From assembly GCF_016428585.1 (NCBI RefSeq), contig NZ_JAELVR010000001.1, forward strand, positions 1 through 64,000: a stretch of DNA of 64,000 nucleotides, written 5' to 3'. This document shows positions 33,575 through 42,834 of the stretch, piece after piece (positions within the stretch are counted from its first letter, which is position 1; every line of letters starts with the position of its first letter). The position numbers were made by a program, and so were the translations under genes. The notes under the pieces were generated by a model, which saw only the letters and a program-made list of their open reading frames with translations, was not told the origin of the DNA and did not search any database. The DNA is from Sedimentitalea arenosa. GTDB lineage: Bacteria > Pseudomonadota > Alphaproteobacteria > Rhodobacterales > Rhodobacteraceae.

Positions 33575-36500
33575 TGACACCTCCACTGACGGAAACCGAC
33601 CCTGACACCCCGCCGCCGGACAGCGTGTCCTGAAGTGCTGCGAGCACGGCGTCGAAGGCCTCTTCGATGCGCGAGATGCAGATCGGCAGGTCGGCGCGGA
33701 TCTCGGCAATCAGGTCGATCAGGGGTTGGATCAGCACGCGCGGGTCGAGCCGCCCAAGCGCGTCGGAAAGCGCCTGCATCTCGACCAGCGCCCCGCCCAG
33801 AAGCTGGCTCGGTTTCAGCGCGGCAAGTCGCGCTTGCAAGTCACGAAACGGCGCGGGGTCGGGCAGCAATTCGCCCACGAGGCCCGTCAGCATGTCGGCC
33901 AGGGCGTCACGTTCAGAATTCAGATCGTCCGCAAGCCGTCCGAGGTCGATCTGGTCCAGAAGCCCTTTCACCGCGTCGAAAAGCGGCTGCAAGTCTTCTT
34001 TCAGCGCCGCCGGCCCCAGCGCCAGAAGCTGCGCCTTGAGCTCGGCATGGATGTCACCGGCAAAGCTCAGCAAGTGGTTCGGGGTGAGCGGCAGGAACAG
34101 GTCCTCAACTCGCGCGAAGGCCGCATCCATCGCGTTGAACAGCACCTCGGAAAACCCCAGCAACCGGGTGCCGAACTCGTCGAAGGCGGCGTTGATCTCG
34201 TCGCGCAGCGGGCTCGGATCTAGCGCCTGCATAGCCGCCTTGAGCCCGGTGCCGTCGACCCCTCCGTCGAGTGCGGCGGGCAGCAGGTCGGCAATGCCCG
34301 GCGCGCGCGTGGCATAGGCGATGCGCAGATGGTCAAGGTCGAGCCGCGCCCTTGCCCGGCCCAGAGCGGCCTCGATCTGCGCCGCTTGCGCGGCGGAGGG
34401 CGCAAGCGCCATCGGGTCCACCCCTTCGAGCCGCGACTGCGCCCGGAGTGCCACTATCTGGGTGTCGCCCGCCGTCACCCGGACCGAGGCGGAAATGCTG
34501 GCCGAGAGCGTGCGGTAACATTCCACCGGCACCGCGAGGCGCAGGGCATAAGCTGCCGGGTCGCAAAGCGTGCGCACGCCATCCAGTGCTTCGTCCAGCC
34601 CGCTTTCGATCCGCGCCGGGTCGAGCGCGGCGAGCGCGCCGTTCAGCTTGTCGTGCAGTTGCGCCGCCGCCGCGTCCATGATCCCGCCGTCGAGTTCGTC
34701 CAGCGCCTCAAAGAGCCGGTTGTGCAGGTCGATCAGCGGGATCAGCAGGTCGCCGGGGCGAAAGCCGAAGAGGTCGTCGTCGGTGTCCACATTGCTCGTC
34801 AACTCGGTCTTCAGCACGCCGCCCGCATCCGCCAGCGCAGCGGGCGGGCCGGCACGCTGGCCGGCGCTCTGGCCCATCCGCTCGCCCTCGCCGGCGATGC
34901 CGCCCATGTATTGCGTGGGCTCCAGCGCGTCGATTGCGGTGATGATGGGTTGGAACGCCTCTTCCAGGGGATCAAGCAGGATGCCCGGATCGAGGATGCC
35001 TTCGATGCGTCCGCGGATGTCGTCCTGCACGTCGATCACCGGTTGCAGCAGGGTGCGGAAATCGACCGACGCGATGGCCCCGCGCACCGGGGCCATGGCT
35101 TGGTCCATCAGGGCCTGCAATCCCTCCGGCCCGAACTCGCCCAGCTTGGCCAGAACCTCGTCGACCGGCCCGTCGAGCTGTTCCACCAGCGCGACCGGAT
35201 CGAGCTTGCGGAGTTCGTCGAGCAACCCGCCGAGCGCCTCCGCTGCACCCTCCAGTAGCGGCGTCGGGTCGATCACCGCCAGCACCTCGTCCACCGGACC
35301 GTTGATGCTCACGGCGACCTCGATTTGCTCGAGCTCGCCCAAGAGCGACGAGAGCGGCGCGCGGGCGGGTTCGGGAATGATGGAAATGTCGATACCGCCG
35401 ATCTTGTCGGCCAGCCCGGCGAGGAAATCGACCACCTCGGCGCAGGGCGTATCGAGGTCGAACTCGTCCAGAACGCGGGTGATGTCGGCGATGGCGGACT
35501 CGACTTCGCCGATCGCCTCGGTGATTTGCGACAGGAAACCGGCCACCTTGTCAACCGCGCCGCGGAGCGCCGTCTCGAGTTCGGCGACTTGGGTCGCGAC
35601 GGTGTTCAGGGCGCTTTCCACCTCGTCCCAGAGCGCGCCGACCGAGGCGCCAATGGCGTCGCCGGCCTGCTCCTCTACCGTTTCGCGGGCGCTGCGGATC
35701 GGTTCGAGCGCCTGCTGCCGCAGCCCGTCGAGGTCGATCCCGTCAAGCGTGGCGGCGGCATCGCGGAGCGCGGTCTCGATGGTCTGTGCAAGGTCGGCGA
35801 GCGGCAGGTCGCGGATCGCGGCGATCAACTGGCGTTGCATCGTCAGAAGCCGCGCGCGCAATTGGCCGAGGCCGCTGTCTTCGAGGCAGCCGAAGAAGCC
35901 GTCGATCAATTCGAACAGCAGGGCCTGCAACTGCTCCTCGGTGGGGGCGAGCCCTTCGAGTCCGTCGGCGAAGCCGCGGATCGTGTTGCGCAACTGGTCG
36001 AGCACCGGGGTCAGCCGCGCCGGCTTGACCCGAGCCACACCGCTCAGCGCCTCGGCCACCGGCCGGAGGTCGGGCGGCTGGAACCCGTCCACCGCCTGCA
36101 GGCAATCGGCGATCACCCGGTCGCGCAGGCCGGTCAGTTCCAGTTGCAGCGCCTGCGCCCGTGACAACGCCGCGTCAAGCGCCGGCCAGTCGATCTCACC
36201 CGTGGTATGGCCCTCGATCTCGGCCCAGAGCGCCGTGAGTTCGACCTCGATCCCGGCGAGGCGGGTGGCGTCGGGTCCGCTCAGGCGCAGTTCGGCGAAG
36301 TCTGCCTCGATCCTGCCGATCTGTGCGCGCGGCGCGTCGAGAAGGGTGCTCGGGGCGCCGACAAGCGCGTTGGCCAGAAGCTCCACCACCTCGTCGACCT
36401 GCGGCGCCTGATGCCGCCACCGCGTCATCGAGGTGAAGAGGTGGAGGAAGCGCGAGAACTGCGTGGCGATTTCCTCGATCTCGCCGCCCGACCCGGTGCC

Positions 36501-36908
36501 CAGCTGGTCAACGAGGTCGATGTTGCGATCAAGAAGCGTGCGAATGGTGTCTTCGGCGCTGCCGCGTGCGGCGGCCTCGATCACCGGTTGCAGCATCTGC
36601 ACCATCTGCGCGACGGTGCCCGAGACACGGCCGATATCGGCCACCGCATCGGCAGGCAGCCGGCCCAGCAGGTCCGAGAACGGCCCCGTCGCGTCGCCGA
36701 GGTCAGGCAGGTCCAAGAGCCCCTCGGCCATCCCGCCAAGCACACCGAGTAACCCCGAGAGTGGGTTGTCGGCCTGCGATCCCTCCTCGATCTGCCGCAT
36801 CAGCGTCAGGATGGTCTGCAGCGCGGTGACGATCTCTGACGGTGTCTGGTTCAGCACCGCCACAACGTCGCCCGAGATCCCGACCTGTCCGGTAAGCACA
36901 TCGCTCAT
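33561..36908 (-). CDS. 1115-aa helical protein of the injection cluster (candidate tape measure or fibre)
   Basis: Almost entirely predicted helical and leucine/alanine-rich, with many repeated amphipathic units such as LDPVALVEQLDGPVDEVLAK, DPTPLLEGAAEALGGLLDEL and LGPAALKEDLQPLFDAVKGL. A short glycine-rich break (EGERMGQSAGQRAG) lies near the middle, and a Gly/Ser/Val-rich tail closes the protein. There is no signal peptide or clear membrane helix. Contractile-tail machines need a long helical tape-measure protein and no other gene here qualifies. However, its position after the fibre genes and before the Rhs gene differs from the usual one, so a fibre, a chaperone or an effector-loading role is equally open. 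Its ATG overlaps the preceding stop (ATGA at 36905-36908). Confidence 0.6.
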   Translation of the reverse strand: MSDVLTGQVGISGDVVAVLNQTPSEIVTALQTILTLMRQIEEGSQADNPLSGLLGVLGGMAEGLLDLPDLGDATGPFSDLLGRLPADAVADIGRVSGTVAQMVQMLQPVIEAAARGSAEDTIRTLLDRNIDLVDQLGTGSGGEIEEIATQFSRFLHLFTSMTRWRHQAPQVDEVVELLANALVGAPSTLLDAPRAQIGRIEADFAELRLSGPDATRLAGIEVELTALWAEIEGHTTGEIDWPALDAALSRAQALQLELTGLRDRVIADCLQAVDGFQPPDLRPVAEALSGVARVKPARLTPVLDQLRNTIRGFADGLEGLAPTEEQLQALLFELIDGFFGCLEDSGLGQLRARLLTMQRQLIAAIRDLPLADLAQTIETALRDAAATLDGIDLDGLRQQALEPIRSARETVEEQAGDAIGASVGALWDEVESALNTVATQVAELETALRGAVDKVAGFLSQITEAIGEVESAIADITRVLDEFDLDTPCAEVVDFLAGLADKIGGIDISIIPEPARAPLSSLLGELEQIEVAVSINGPVDEVLAVIDPTPLLEGAAEALGGLLDELRKLDPVALVEQLDGPVDEVLAKLGEFGPEGLQALMDQAMAPVRGAIASVDFRTLLQPVIDVQDDIRGRIEGILDPGILLDPLEEAFQPIITAIDALEPTQYMGGIAGEGERMGQSAGQRAGPPAALADAGGVLKTELTSNVDTDDDLFGFRPGDLLIPLIDLHNRLFEALDELDGGIMDAAAAQLHDKLNGALAALDPARIESGLDEALDGVRTLCDPAAYALRLAVPVECYRTLSASISASVRVTAGDTQIVALRAQSRLEGVDPMALAPSAAQAAQIEAALGRARARLDLDHLRIAYATRAPGIADLLPAALDGGVDGTGLKAAMQALDPSPLRDEINAAFDEFGTRLLGFSEVLFNAMDAAFARVEDLFLPLTPNHLLSFAGDIHAELKAQLLALGPAALKEDLQPLFDAVKGLLDQIDLGRLADDLNSERDALADMLTGLVGELLPDPAPFRDLQARLAALKPSQLLGGALVEMQALSDALGRLDPRVLIQPLIDLIAEIRADLPICISRIEEAFDAVLAALQDTLSGGGVSGSVSVSGGVNVAA

Positions 36909-38719
36909 GCCGCCGCCTCCCCGCCGGTTGCCTGTCCCGGCGCTGCCATCGGGTCGTAAAAGAGCGCCGCCTCCTCGATGGTGAGGTCCATCAGCGCGCG
37001 CGAGAAAAACCCGACCTCCGTGCCGATGCGTCCCTCACCGGGGACGTTCCCAAGTGCGCCCGCGAGGGCTGCAGGCATTGCGCCGGACCAGCGGAATTCC
37101 CGGTCCGACGCGCGGTCCCAGGTCCCGCCCAGCGGCCATACACCAGCGGTTAGACCGCTGAGGACGGGGGCAGGCTGCGGGTCAGGCACATGTTCGAGTG
37201 CAGCCAAGGAGAGCGGCATGTTGGTCAAGGCGCCCGATGGCGGTGCCCATGTGCGTGCGTCGTCGCGGGTAACGACGGGTGCACGCGCATCCGCCGTTGC
37301 GGGGCCTGCGAACCAGCGGACGGTGCCGAAGGTGCAACGTGCCCCGATCCAGAGCGGCGTCTCGCCCGGCGCAGGCGTGAACGGTTCGGGCAGATCGACG
37401 ATCAGCCAGCCGGGCGCGCGCTTGTTGAACCGTGCCACGGTGGGCGGCGCAACGGCGGCGCCGGGCAACCCGCCGGCATCTGCGCGCAGAAGGAGCGTGA
37501 TCTCCGCCTCTGCGTCCGCCGCGATCTGTAGCGCCAGTGCGACGGTGGGCTGTGGTGTTTCTGCGCATACGAGTGTCAGCGGCGCGGCGGCTTCGGCGCG
37601 CGCCGTGATCGTCAGACCCGTGATTGGCCGCGACGGGTCCGGATCGGGCGAACCAGCGTTGAGCCGCCGCCCCGCCATCCGCGCCACCAGCGTCATGCGC
37701 GTCTCGGCCGGCAGGCGTTCCGCTGCGGCCTCGAACCGGCAGCGCGCCCAGCCCGGCCCGAGCGGAACCTGCCGCTGGTCCTCGGCGACCGCGTCGAGCC
37801 GGTAACGTGCGGACAGCCGGCTTTGCAGAATCGCGATCCGCCCACGCGTTGCGCTGGTGATGTTCAGCGGCAGCGACAGAGTGGGACCATCACCCTCCGC
37901 AAGCTCTGCCGTGAGGTGCCGCCCGGCCAGCGGCAGGAAGGCGACCTCTTGCGTGCCCGCCTCGGGCGCCAGCACCGGCGGATGGTCAAACAGTGCCACC
38001 GTCTTGCCGCCGGTCTCCAGCGCCACGGACACGCCTTCGGGCAGCGCGTCGATCTGCACGTCCGACACGCTCGCCTCGAACTCCACGGGCTGCAGCGCAT
38101 CGGGGCTGTCGCCATGGGCAAGTTGCAACAGCACGCCCTCCACCGGCAGGCCGGGCAGGGTCACCAGCAACCCGTCCGTCACGCGCCGGAACCCCGCCCC
38201 GGCCAACAGCGGGTCGTAAAGCGGGCTGTCGAGCGCGAAGGTCGGCACGGAATAGACCGGCGGGCCGAACCCGCCGCCGCTCTTGAGCCGCACGACAAGA
38301 CGCAAGGGGGTGCCGCCGCCCGGCAGGTCGGCGTCGAGCGCCTCGCCCAGCAGAAGGAACTTGCGCGGATCCTGGGTCACCGCGTCGGGGAAGACCGGCG
38401 GCGCGAGTCGGATCTGCGTGGCTCGTGTCGGGCGTGGGAAAGCGATGGCGACGCCCGTGTCGGCGCCCGCGGGCAGCGTCACGGCGTGGTCTTCGGACGC
38501 CATCTGCCGGCTCTCTGCCCGGAATGTCAGCCTGGCCTCGGCGACTTCGATCCCGTCCATCCCGGCCAGTCGCGGCACAGCCAGCGCGCGGCTCAGCGTG
38601 CCCGGCGCGTCAAAGTCGAGCCGATCCGCGGGTACGGCCTGCCAATAGCCCTGCACCGCGGCCTCTGCAACCTGCATGGTGCCCGTCAAAAGCAGCGCAG
38701 TCTGGGAAAAGCCGATCAT
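36905..38719 (-). CDS. 604-aa beta-rich protein of the injection cluster
   Basis: Dominated by short beta-strand-like segments with Pro/Gly/Asp turns and no membrane helix beyond a mildly hydrophobic N-terminus (IGFSQTALLLTGTM). Internal stretches such as LGPGWARCRFEAAAERLPAE and APGWLIVDLPEPFTPAPGET look like jelly-roll or carbohydrate-binding-type domains, but I recognise no named family. It is coupled by 4-bp overlaps to both neighbours, so it is an integral cistron of the operon. A receptor-binding tip or adaptor for the fibres is a reasonable guess. Confidence 0.5.
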   Translation of the reverse strand: MIGFSQTALLLTGTMQVAEAAVQGYWQAVPADRLDFDAPGTLSRALAVPRLAGMDGIEVAEARLTFRAESRQMASEDHAVTLPAGADTGVAIAFPRPTRATQIRLAPPVFPDAVTQDPRKFLLLGEALDADLPGGGTPLRLVVRLKSGGGFGPPVYSVPTFALDSPLYDPLLAGAGFRRVTDGLLVTLPGLPVEGVLLQLAHGDSPDALQPVEFEASVSDVQIDALPEGVSVALETGGKTVALFDHPPVLAPEAGTQEVAFLPLAGRHLTAELAEGDGPTLSLPLNITSATRGRIAILQSRLSARYRLDAVAEDQRQVPLGPGWARCRFEAAAERLPAETRMTLVARMAGRRLNAGSPDPDPSRPITGLTITARAEAAAPLTLVCAETPQPTVALALQIAADAEAEITLLLRADAGGLPGAAVAPPTVARFNKRAPGWLIVDLPEPFTPAPGETPLWIGARCTFGTVRWFAGPATADARAPVVTRDDARTWAPPSGALTNMPLSLAALEHVPDPQPAPVLSGLTAGVWPLGGTWDRASDREFRWSGAMPAALAGALGNVPGEGRIGTEVGFFSRALMDLTIEEAALFYDPMAAPGQATGGEAAA

Positions 38720-39657
38720 GGCGCCACCGGGGACAGGCCGATGGTCAGCCCGCCGAGATAGAGCCCGCGTCCACCGGCATCGGTGGCGACATGCACCGCG
38801 ACGGTTTCGGAGCGCGTGGTCCCGAGCGCGCCCACCGGCGCAGTATAGCGTGCGATGAAGGCACCGTCCGCGGCGCTCACGAGGCGCAGGCCGGTTTCGG
38901 CGCCGTCGGAGCCGGTGGTGATCCGCCCGCGATCCGCCGGCGGCAGGGCGCTCTCGACTCGGAGTGCGAGCTGCGCGGGCGCACGGGCGCCGGCATCGAC
39001 CTCGGCGAGCCGGTCGAGGGGCAGACCGGTGATGGTAATGTCGGTGCTCTCGCCGGTGCGAAGGCGCAGCCGGTCGGCGGTCAGGCGCAGCGGCGCGGCG
39101 GCGACGAAAACGTCCACAGCATCGATCAGGCCCAGCGTCTCGGTCACGCCCACCGGCCAGATATCCGCGCGAATCTGCCAGCGCAGTTCGGCTCTGATCA
39201 GGTCGTCATCGGCTTCGCTCAGAAAACCGCCGGTCTCCAGCCGGAAGGCCCGCACGGCGTAGCCCGGATCGGGCGCCGTGGGCGCGAACGCGCGGCCATC
39301 GCTGAACCGTGCCGCCGAGAGCGTGTGCATGAGGACCGACAGATCGGCCAGCAGCGTAGCACGCCCGGCGGCATGGTCAGGGTTGCCCGGCGGTCCGGGC
39401 GGGGCCAGTGAAAAAGTCGCCACGGCAGCGGTGTCGAGCGGCAACACCCGGCGTTCGGTATCGGGTGGGACGCGCTCGGCAAATCGTTCGGCGAAATGCT
39501 GCGACGGTGCAACGTTGTCGATCCGCACCGCGACCCGGCCCTGTCCGGGCCCGAGCCCCGACCCGTCCGGCATGCCCGCCACGACCGACAGGTGCGCCTG
39601 CGTGGCAAGGGCGTCTCCGATCAGGGCCGTGAGGCGGGATTCGAGCGCATCAAGCAA
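38716..39657 (-). CDS. 313-aa protein, possible tail terminator/cap (Pvc16-like layout)
   Basis: The N-terminal half (MLDALESRLTALIGDALATQ, then RVAVRIDNVAPS, LLADLSVLMHTLSAARFSDG, YAVRAFRLETGGF) resembles in layout the DUF4255/Pvc16-type cap proteins that seal the tail end: a helix, beta strands, then a helix with an L-D-L-x-x-L-x-H pattern. The C-terminal third (about 190-313) is an Ig-like beta domain (LRLRTGESTDITITGLPLDR, DGAFIARYTAPVGALGTTRS). The match is by eye only. It overlaps the 604-aa gene by 4 bp. Confidence 0.4.
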   Translation of the reverse strand: MLDALESRLTALIGDALATQAHLSVVAGMPDGSGLGPGQGRVAVRIDNVAPSQHFAERFAERVPPDTERRVLPLDTAAVATFSLAPPGPPGNPDHAAGRATLLADLSVLMHTLSAARFSDGRAFAPTAPDPGYAVRAFRLETGGFLSEADDDLIRAELRWQIRADIWPVGVTETLGLIDAVDVFVAAAPLRLTADRLRLRTGESTDITITGLPLDRLAEVDAGARAPAQLALRVESALPPADRGRITTGSDGAETGLRLVSAADGAFIARYTAPVGALGTTRSETVAVHVATDAGGRGLYLGGLTIGLSPVAP

Positions 39658-39666
39658 GGGCGCCTC

Positions 39667-41406
39667 CTAGCGGGGCACGACGACACGTCCGTCGCCCCGG
39701 ATGACGGGCCGGTCGCGCAGGGTGACGGTGGCTTCGTTGATGGCCGACAGGCGCGCGGTCTCGATCTCGGTCCGGAGCGCCTTGGCGTTCTCGTTCAGCA
39801 GCCTCGTCTGGTCGGCGCGCAGCCGACTTTCGGCAGAGGCAACGGCGCTGGCCACGGTATCCTGCTGCGCGCGGGTCATGGTGGCGAACCGCGCGTCGAT
39901 GTCCAGTTTCGCGACCCGCTCGTCCACGGCCTTGGCGATGGTTTCCTCCAGCCCGGCGAGGCGCGCGTTCACTGCCGAGTCCAGCCGCCCGTCGAGCGCC
40001 GCGAACCGTTCCTCGAGGCGCTGGTCGATTTGGGCCGAGAGGTCGGCGGTTTCCTCGGCCACCGCCGTGCCGATCCCGGCGCGCAGATCCTCGCTGATCG
40101 TCTTCTGCACCTTGGCGGTCTGGCGGGCGATCTCCTGCTGCGCGAAAGTTTCCAGCGTGCCACGCGTCTCGGCGGTGGCGGTTTCGACCGCGTCGACGAT
40201 GTCGTTGTCGAGCGCGGCAAGCCGTGTGTCCATTGCGCCGAGCCGTGTATCGAGGTTTGCGCTCAGCGCGGCGGTGCGCGTGTCGATGCGGGCCTCGGTC
40301 GAGGCCAGCACCTCGGCGGCGATCTCGGTGCGCAAGGGCGCGACGGCGGTCCGGGCGGCGGTCATGACCTGTGTTTCCAGCGTCCGGCTCTGTTCGGCGA
40401 AACGCGCGTCGAGCCCGGTCTTGAGCCGCGTCTCGATCCCCGCCGTCGCGTCGGCGACGGCTCCGGGCAGCGCGGCATTCATGCCGGCCTCAATGGCGGT
40501 GCGGGCGGCGGCGATCTGCGCCTGGTTCTCGCTGCGAAAGGCATCGAGCGCGGACTCGCGCTCGGCGGTGACAGTGGCGAAGCGGGTGTCGAGATCTTCC
40601 TGGAGCGCCGTGCGCGTTGCGGTATCGGCATCGGCCACCGAGGCTGCCACCTCGCTCTGCATGTCCGAGCGCAGAACAGCGAAGCGATCGTCAAGCGCGT
40701 TGCCCGCATCCTCGAGCCCGGCCAAATCCTCGACTTGGCGCAAACGCAGTTCCAGGTCGCGCGTCCGCAGGATGTCGCCGTCCACGCCCAGAATCGCGTC
40801 GCGCAGGGCGGTGGCCTCCTCGATCTGCTTGGACAGGGCGGCGATGTCGATCGGGTTGCCGTTGGGGTCGGTCAGTCGCGCGGACAATTCGCGCGCCACG
40901 GCGATGTCGTCGGAGACCGCGCCAAGCCGCCCGTCGATCCCGTCGAGGCTGAGACGCACCGCGTCGATCTCGTCGAGTTTCGGCTGAAACGACTCCACTT
41001 CGCGCCGCGTGTCGAACTGGCCGACGGCAAAGCGGTCGACCTCGCGGCGCTGGCTCTCGACGCTTTCGCGCAGCCGCGCCACCTCGGCAGAGAGCGCCTT
41101 GACCTGACGCGACAGCGCGCTGAGATCGCGTTGCGCCGTCAGTCCGCCTGCGCCTTCAAGCCGGGCTGCCAGAGCGGGTTCCAGCCAGCGTTCGGTGATC
41201 TCGCCCTCGTGACCATGATCGGCGGGGGCGAACTTTGACTTGAGCGCCTCGTTGCGGGCCAGGTCCTGGTCGCGCACGATGTCGACCAGCACCTGCACCG
41301 CGCCGACAAGCGCGTTCCATGACGCCGCCTCGATCGGTCCGCCACGGGCCTTGTCGTCGATCTCGTCCAGCGCGTCGGTGATGCCCGCGAGTTTCTCAAG
41401 AACCAT
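39667..41406 (-). CDS. 579-aa coiled-coil fibre-like protein of the injection cluster
   Basis: Residues 1-60 carry ASWNALVGAVQVLVDIVRDQ, then APADHGHEGEITERWLEPAL, a motif shared with the next protein upstream. The remainder to about 560 is a nearly uninterrupted coiled coil of the apolipoprotein/tail-fibre type (TRFATVTAERESALDAFRSE, EARIDTRTAALSANLDTRLG). A short beta end INEATVTLRDRPVIRGDGRV closes it. A His-x-His pair in a fibre stem commonly binds metal in phage fibres. Extended trimeric fibre or a stem linking the baseplate to a tip is the likely role. Confidence 0.6.
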   Translation of the reverse strand: MVLEKLAGITDALDEIDDKARGGPIEAASWNALVGAVQVLVDIVRDQDLARNEALKSKFAPADHGHEGEITERWLEPALAARLEGAGGLTAQRDLSALSRQVKALSAEVARLRESVESQRREVDRFAVGQFDTRREVESFQPKLDEIDAVRLSLDGIDGRLGAVSDDIAVARELSARLTDPNGNPIDIAALSKQIEEATALRDAILGVDGDILRTRDLELRLRQVEDLAGLEDAGNALDDRFAVLRSDMQSEVAASVADADTATRTALQEDLDTRFATVTAERESALDAFRSENQAQIAAARTAIEAGMNAALPGAVADATAGIETRLKTGLDARFAEQSRTLETQVMTAARTAVAPLRTEIAAEVLASTEARIDTRTAALSANLDTRLGAMDTRLAALDNDIVDAVETATAETRGTLETFAQQEIARQTAKVQKTISEDLRAGIGTAVAEETADLSAQIDQRLEERFAALDGRLDSAVNARLAGLEETIAKAVDERVAKLDIDARFATMTRAQQDTVASAVASAESRLRADQTRLLNENAKALRTEIETARLSAINEATVTLRDRPVIRGDGRVVVPR

Positions 41407-41409
41407 GGC

Positions 41410-42351
41410 TCAGACCCCCTTGAACGCCTTGACGGTCGTGCCGCCCAGCGTGCGGTCGCGTTTCTGCTGCTCGGCCAGCTCGGCGGCGTAGGAGGTGGCC
41501 TTCGTCGTGCGCAGCAGGTCGGAATAGGCGCTGGCCTCGGCGACGGATTTCGCATCGACAAGGTCGGGCTTGTCCTGCAGCACCTTCTCGATCTGCGTGG
41601 CCAGTTCCACCCCCGCGGTGCGCGACACGCGCGAGAACTGCGTCGGGCTCTTGGAGGCCTCCTTCTCCAGCCGGTCGACGATGTCGCGCCAGGGCTTGGC
41701 TTGCGTGCTCTCGCGGTCGATGCCCGCGCTGTCGAGCACGTCGTCCACCGTCTTGCGAAAGCTCAGCGTCTGGATCTGGCGCTGCAGCTCGACCATGGCG
41801 GTGTTGAGGATCTCGAGCGCGGAGCGGAAATTGCCGGTCACCTCATCGAACTTGTCTTCAAGTTCCGGGTGGTTGTGCCCGGTGGGCGCGACAAGCCGCG
41901 TCAGCTCGGTCACCGCCTCGGCGGTCTGCCGCAGGTTGTCGACCAGCGCATTCCAGTCCTCCGCCTTTATCAGCTCGCCCGCCTCCTTTTCGCCCAGCTG
42001 CGCCATCAGAGCGGCGACCCCCTCGGTCACCTGCCGGACGGGCGAGAGGTCGGCATCGGGAATGTCGGCGATGGGCGTGTCGCGGAACTGTGACGGGTCG
42101 ATGATCATGGTGATCTTGGTCGGACCCTTGGGCAGCACGCGGATCGGCCGTCGCGCCACGGGCAACGCGAGGTTGGGGTGCTTCAGCACGACCTCGTAGG
42201 AGCCGGGCCGCATCCGTGGGAAGGTTACCGTGCCGTCGAGGAAGGGCTTGCGCTGCTGCACCACGGCATTGGTCAGCACGTCGCGGATCTCTACGTCGAT
42301 ATCCTTGTTGACCGCTGGAAAGCCCAGGATGTTCATGCTCAGATTGTTCAT
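41410..42351 (-). CDS. 313-aa fibre-like protein with N-terminal beta (carboxypeptidase-regulatory-like) domain
   Basis: Residues 1-90 form a prealbumin-like beta sandwich (MNILGFPAVNKDIDVEIRDV, LDGTVTFPRMRPGSYEVVLK), as in carboxypeptidase regulatory-like domains. The middle holds AEDWNALVDNLRQTAEAVTE, then APTGHNHPELEDKFDEVTGN, the motif also found in the neighbouring 579-aa protein. The C-terminal part is helical with KATSYAAELAEQQKRDRTLG. It could anchor the fibre to the baseplate through its beta domain. It is 3 bp upstream of the 579-aa gene. Confidence 0.6.
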   Translation of the reverse strand: MNNLSMNILGFPAVNKDIDVEIRDVLTNAVVQQRKPFLDGTVTFPRMRPGSYEVVLKHPNLALPVARRPIRVLPKGPTKITMIIDPSQFRDTPIADIPDADLSPVRQVTEGVAALMAQLGEKEAGELIKAEDWNALVDNLRQTAEAVTELTRLVAPTGHNHPELEDKFDEVTGNFRSALEILNTAMVELQRQIQTLSFRKTVDDVLDSAGIDRESTQAKPWRDIVDRLEKEASKSPTQFSRVSRTAGVELATQIEKVLQDKPDLVDAKSVAEASAYSDLLRTTKATSYAAELAEQQKRDRTLGGTTVKAFKGV

Positions 42352-42369
42352 CTTGCGTCTCCTTGACAG

Positions 42370-42825
42370 TCAGTCGCCGAATGGGATGTCGATGTCCCAG
42401 AAGAAAGTGACCCGTTGGCCGGTGCGAAGTGTTACCGGCTCGAAGACCACCTGGTTATAAAGCGTGTCGCCGGCGAAGAGCCCCGCCTCGGTGACGTCCT
42501 CCAGATCGGCAATGGGCGTGAACTCCGCCGCCACCGAGACCCGCACGATCCCGTCAAGATCGGTGACGAAACTCAGCGCTTCCTGCGGCAGGGGCGCGCT
42601 CAGCGCATCGGCGGCGATGTCGGTGTCGGGGGGGGTCAGCTTGGTGGCGTCCGCGTCGGCGCTGTCGCGGGCGAAGCCAAGGCCCACACGGTCGACCGGC
42701 GCGGCCTCGGCACCGAAGAGCCGGCGCGCCACGATCTCGCCGCCGCCACGAGTGACGAGGTTCGTGCCCGCCCGAGTGGCGGTGGGGGTGATGAGCCTGA
42801 GATGCCCCGTGATACGTCCCGGCAT
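42370..42825 (-). CDS. 151-aa beta-rich protein of the injection cluster
   Basis: A small beta-rich protein beginning MPGRITGHLRLITPTATRAG. It ends with a conserved-looking stretch LYNQVVFEPVTLRTGQRVTF followed by FWDIDIPFGD, of the kind I associate with phage baseplate or fibre attachment proteins. No named family recognised. It sits 9 bp after the gpI-like gene and 18 bp before the fibre-like gene, which fits an adaptor between wedge and fibre. Confidence 0.5.
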   Translation of the reverse strand: MPGRITGHLRLITPTATRAGTNLVTRGGGEIVARRLFGAEAAPVDRVGLGFARDSADADATKLTPPDTDIAADALSAPLPQEALSFVTDLDGIVRVSVAAEFTPIADLEDVTEAGLFAGDTLYNQVVFEPVTLRTGQRVTFFWDIDIPFGD

Positions 42826-42834
42826 CCTGTCCTC

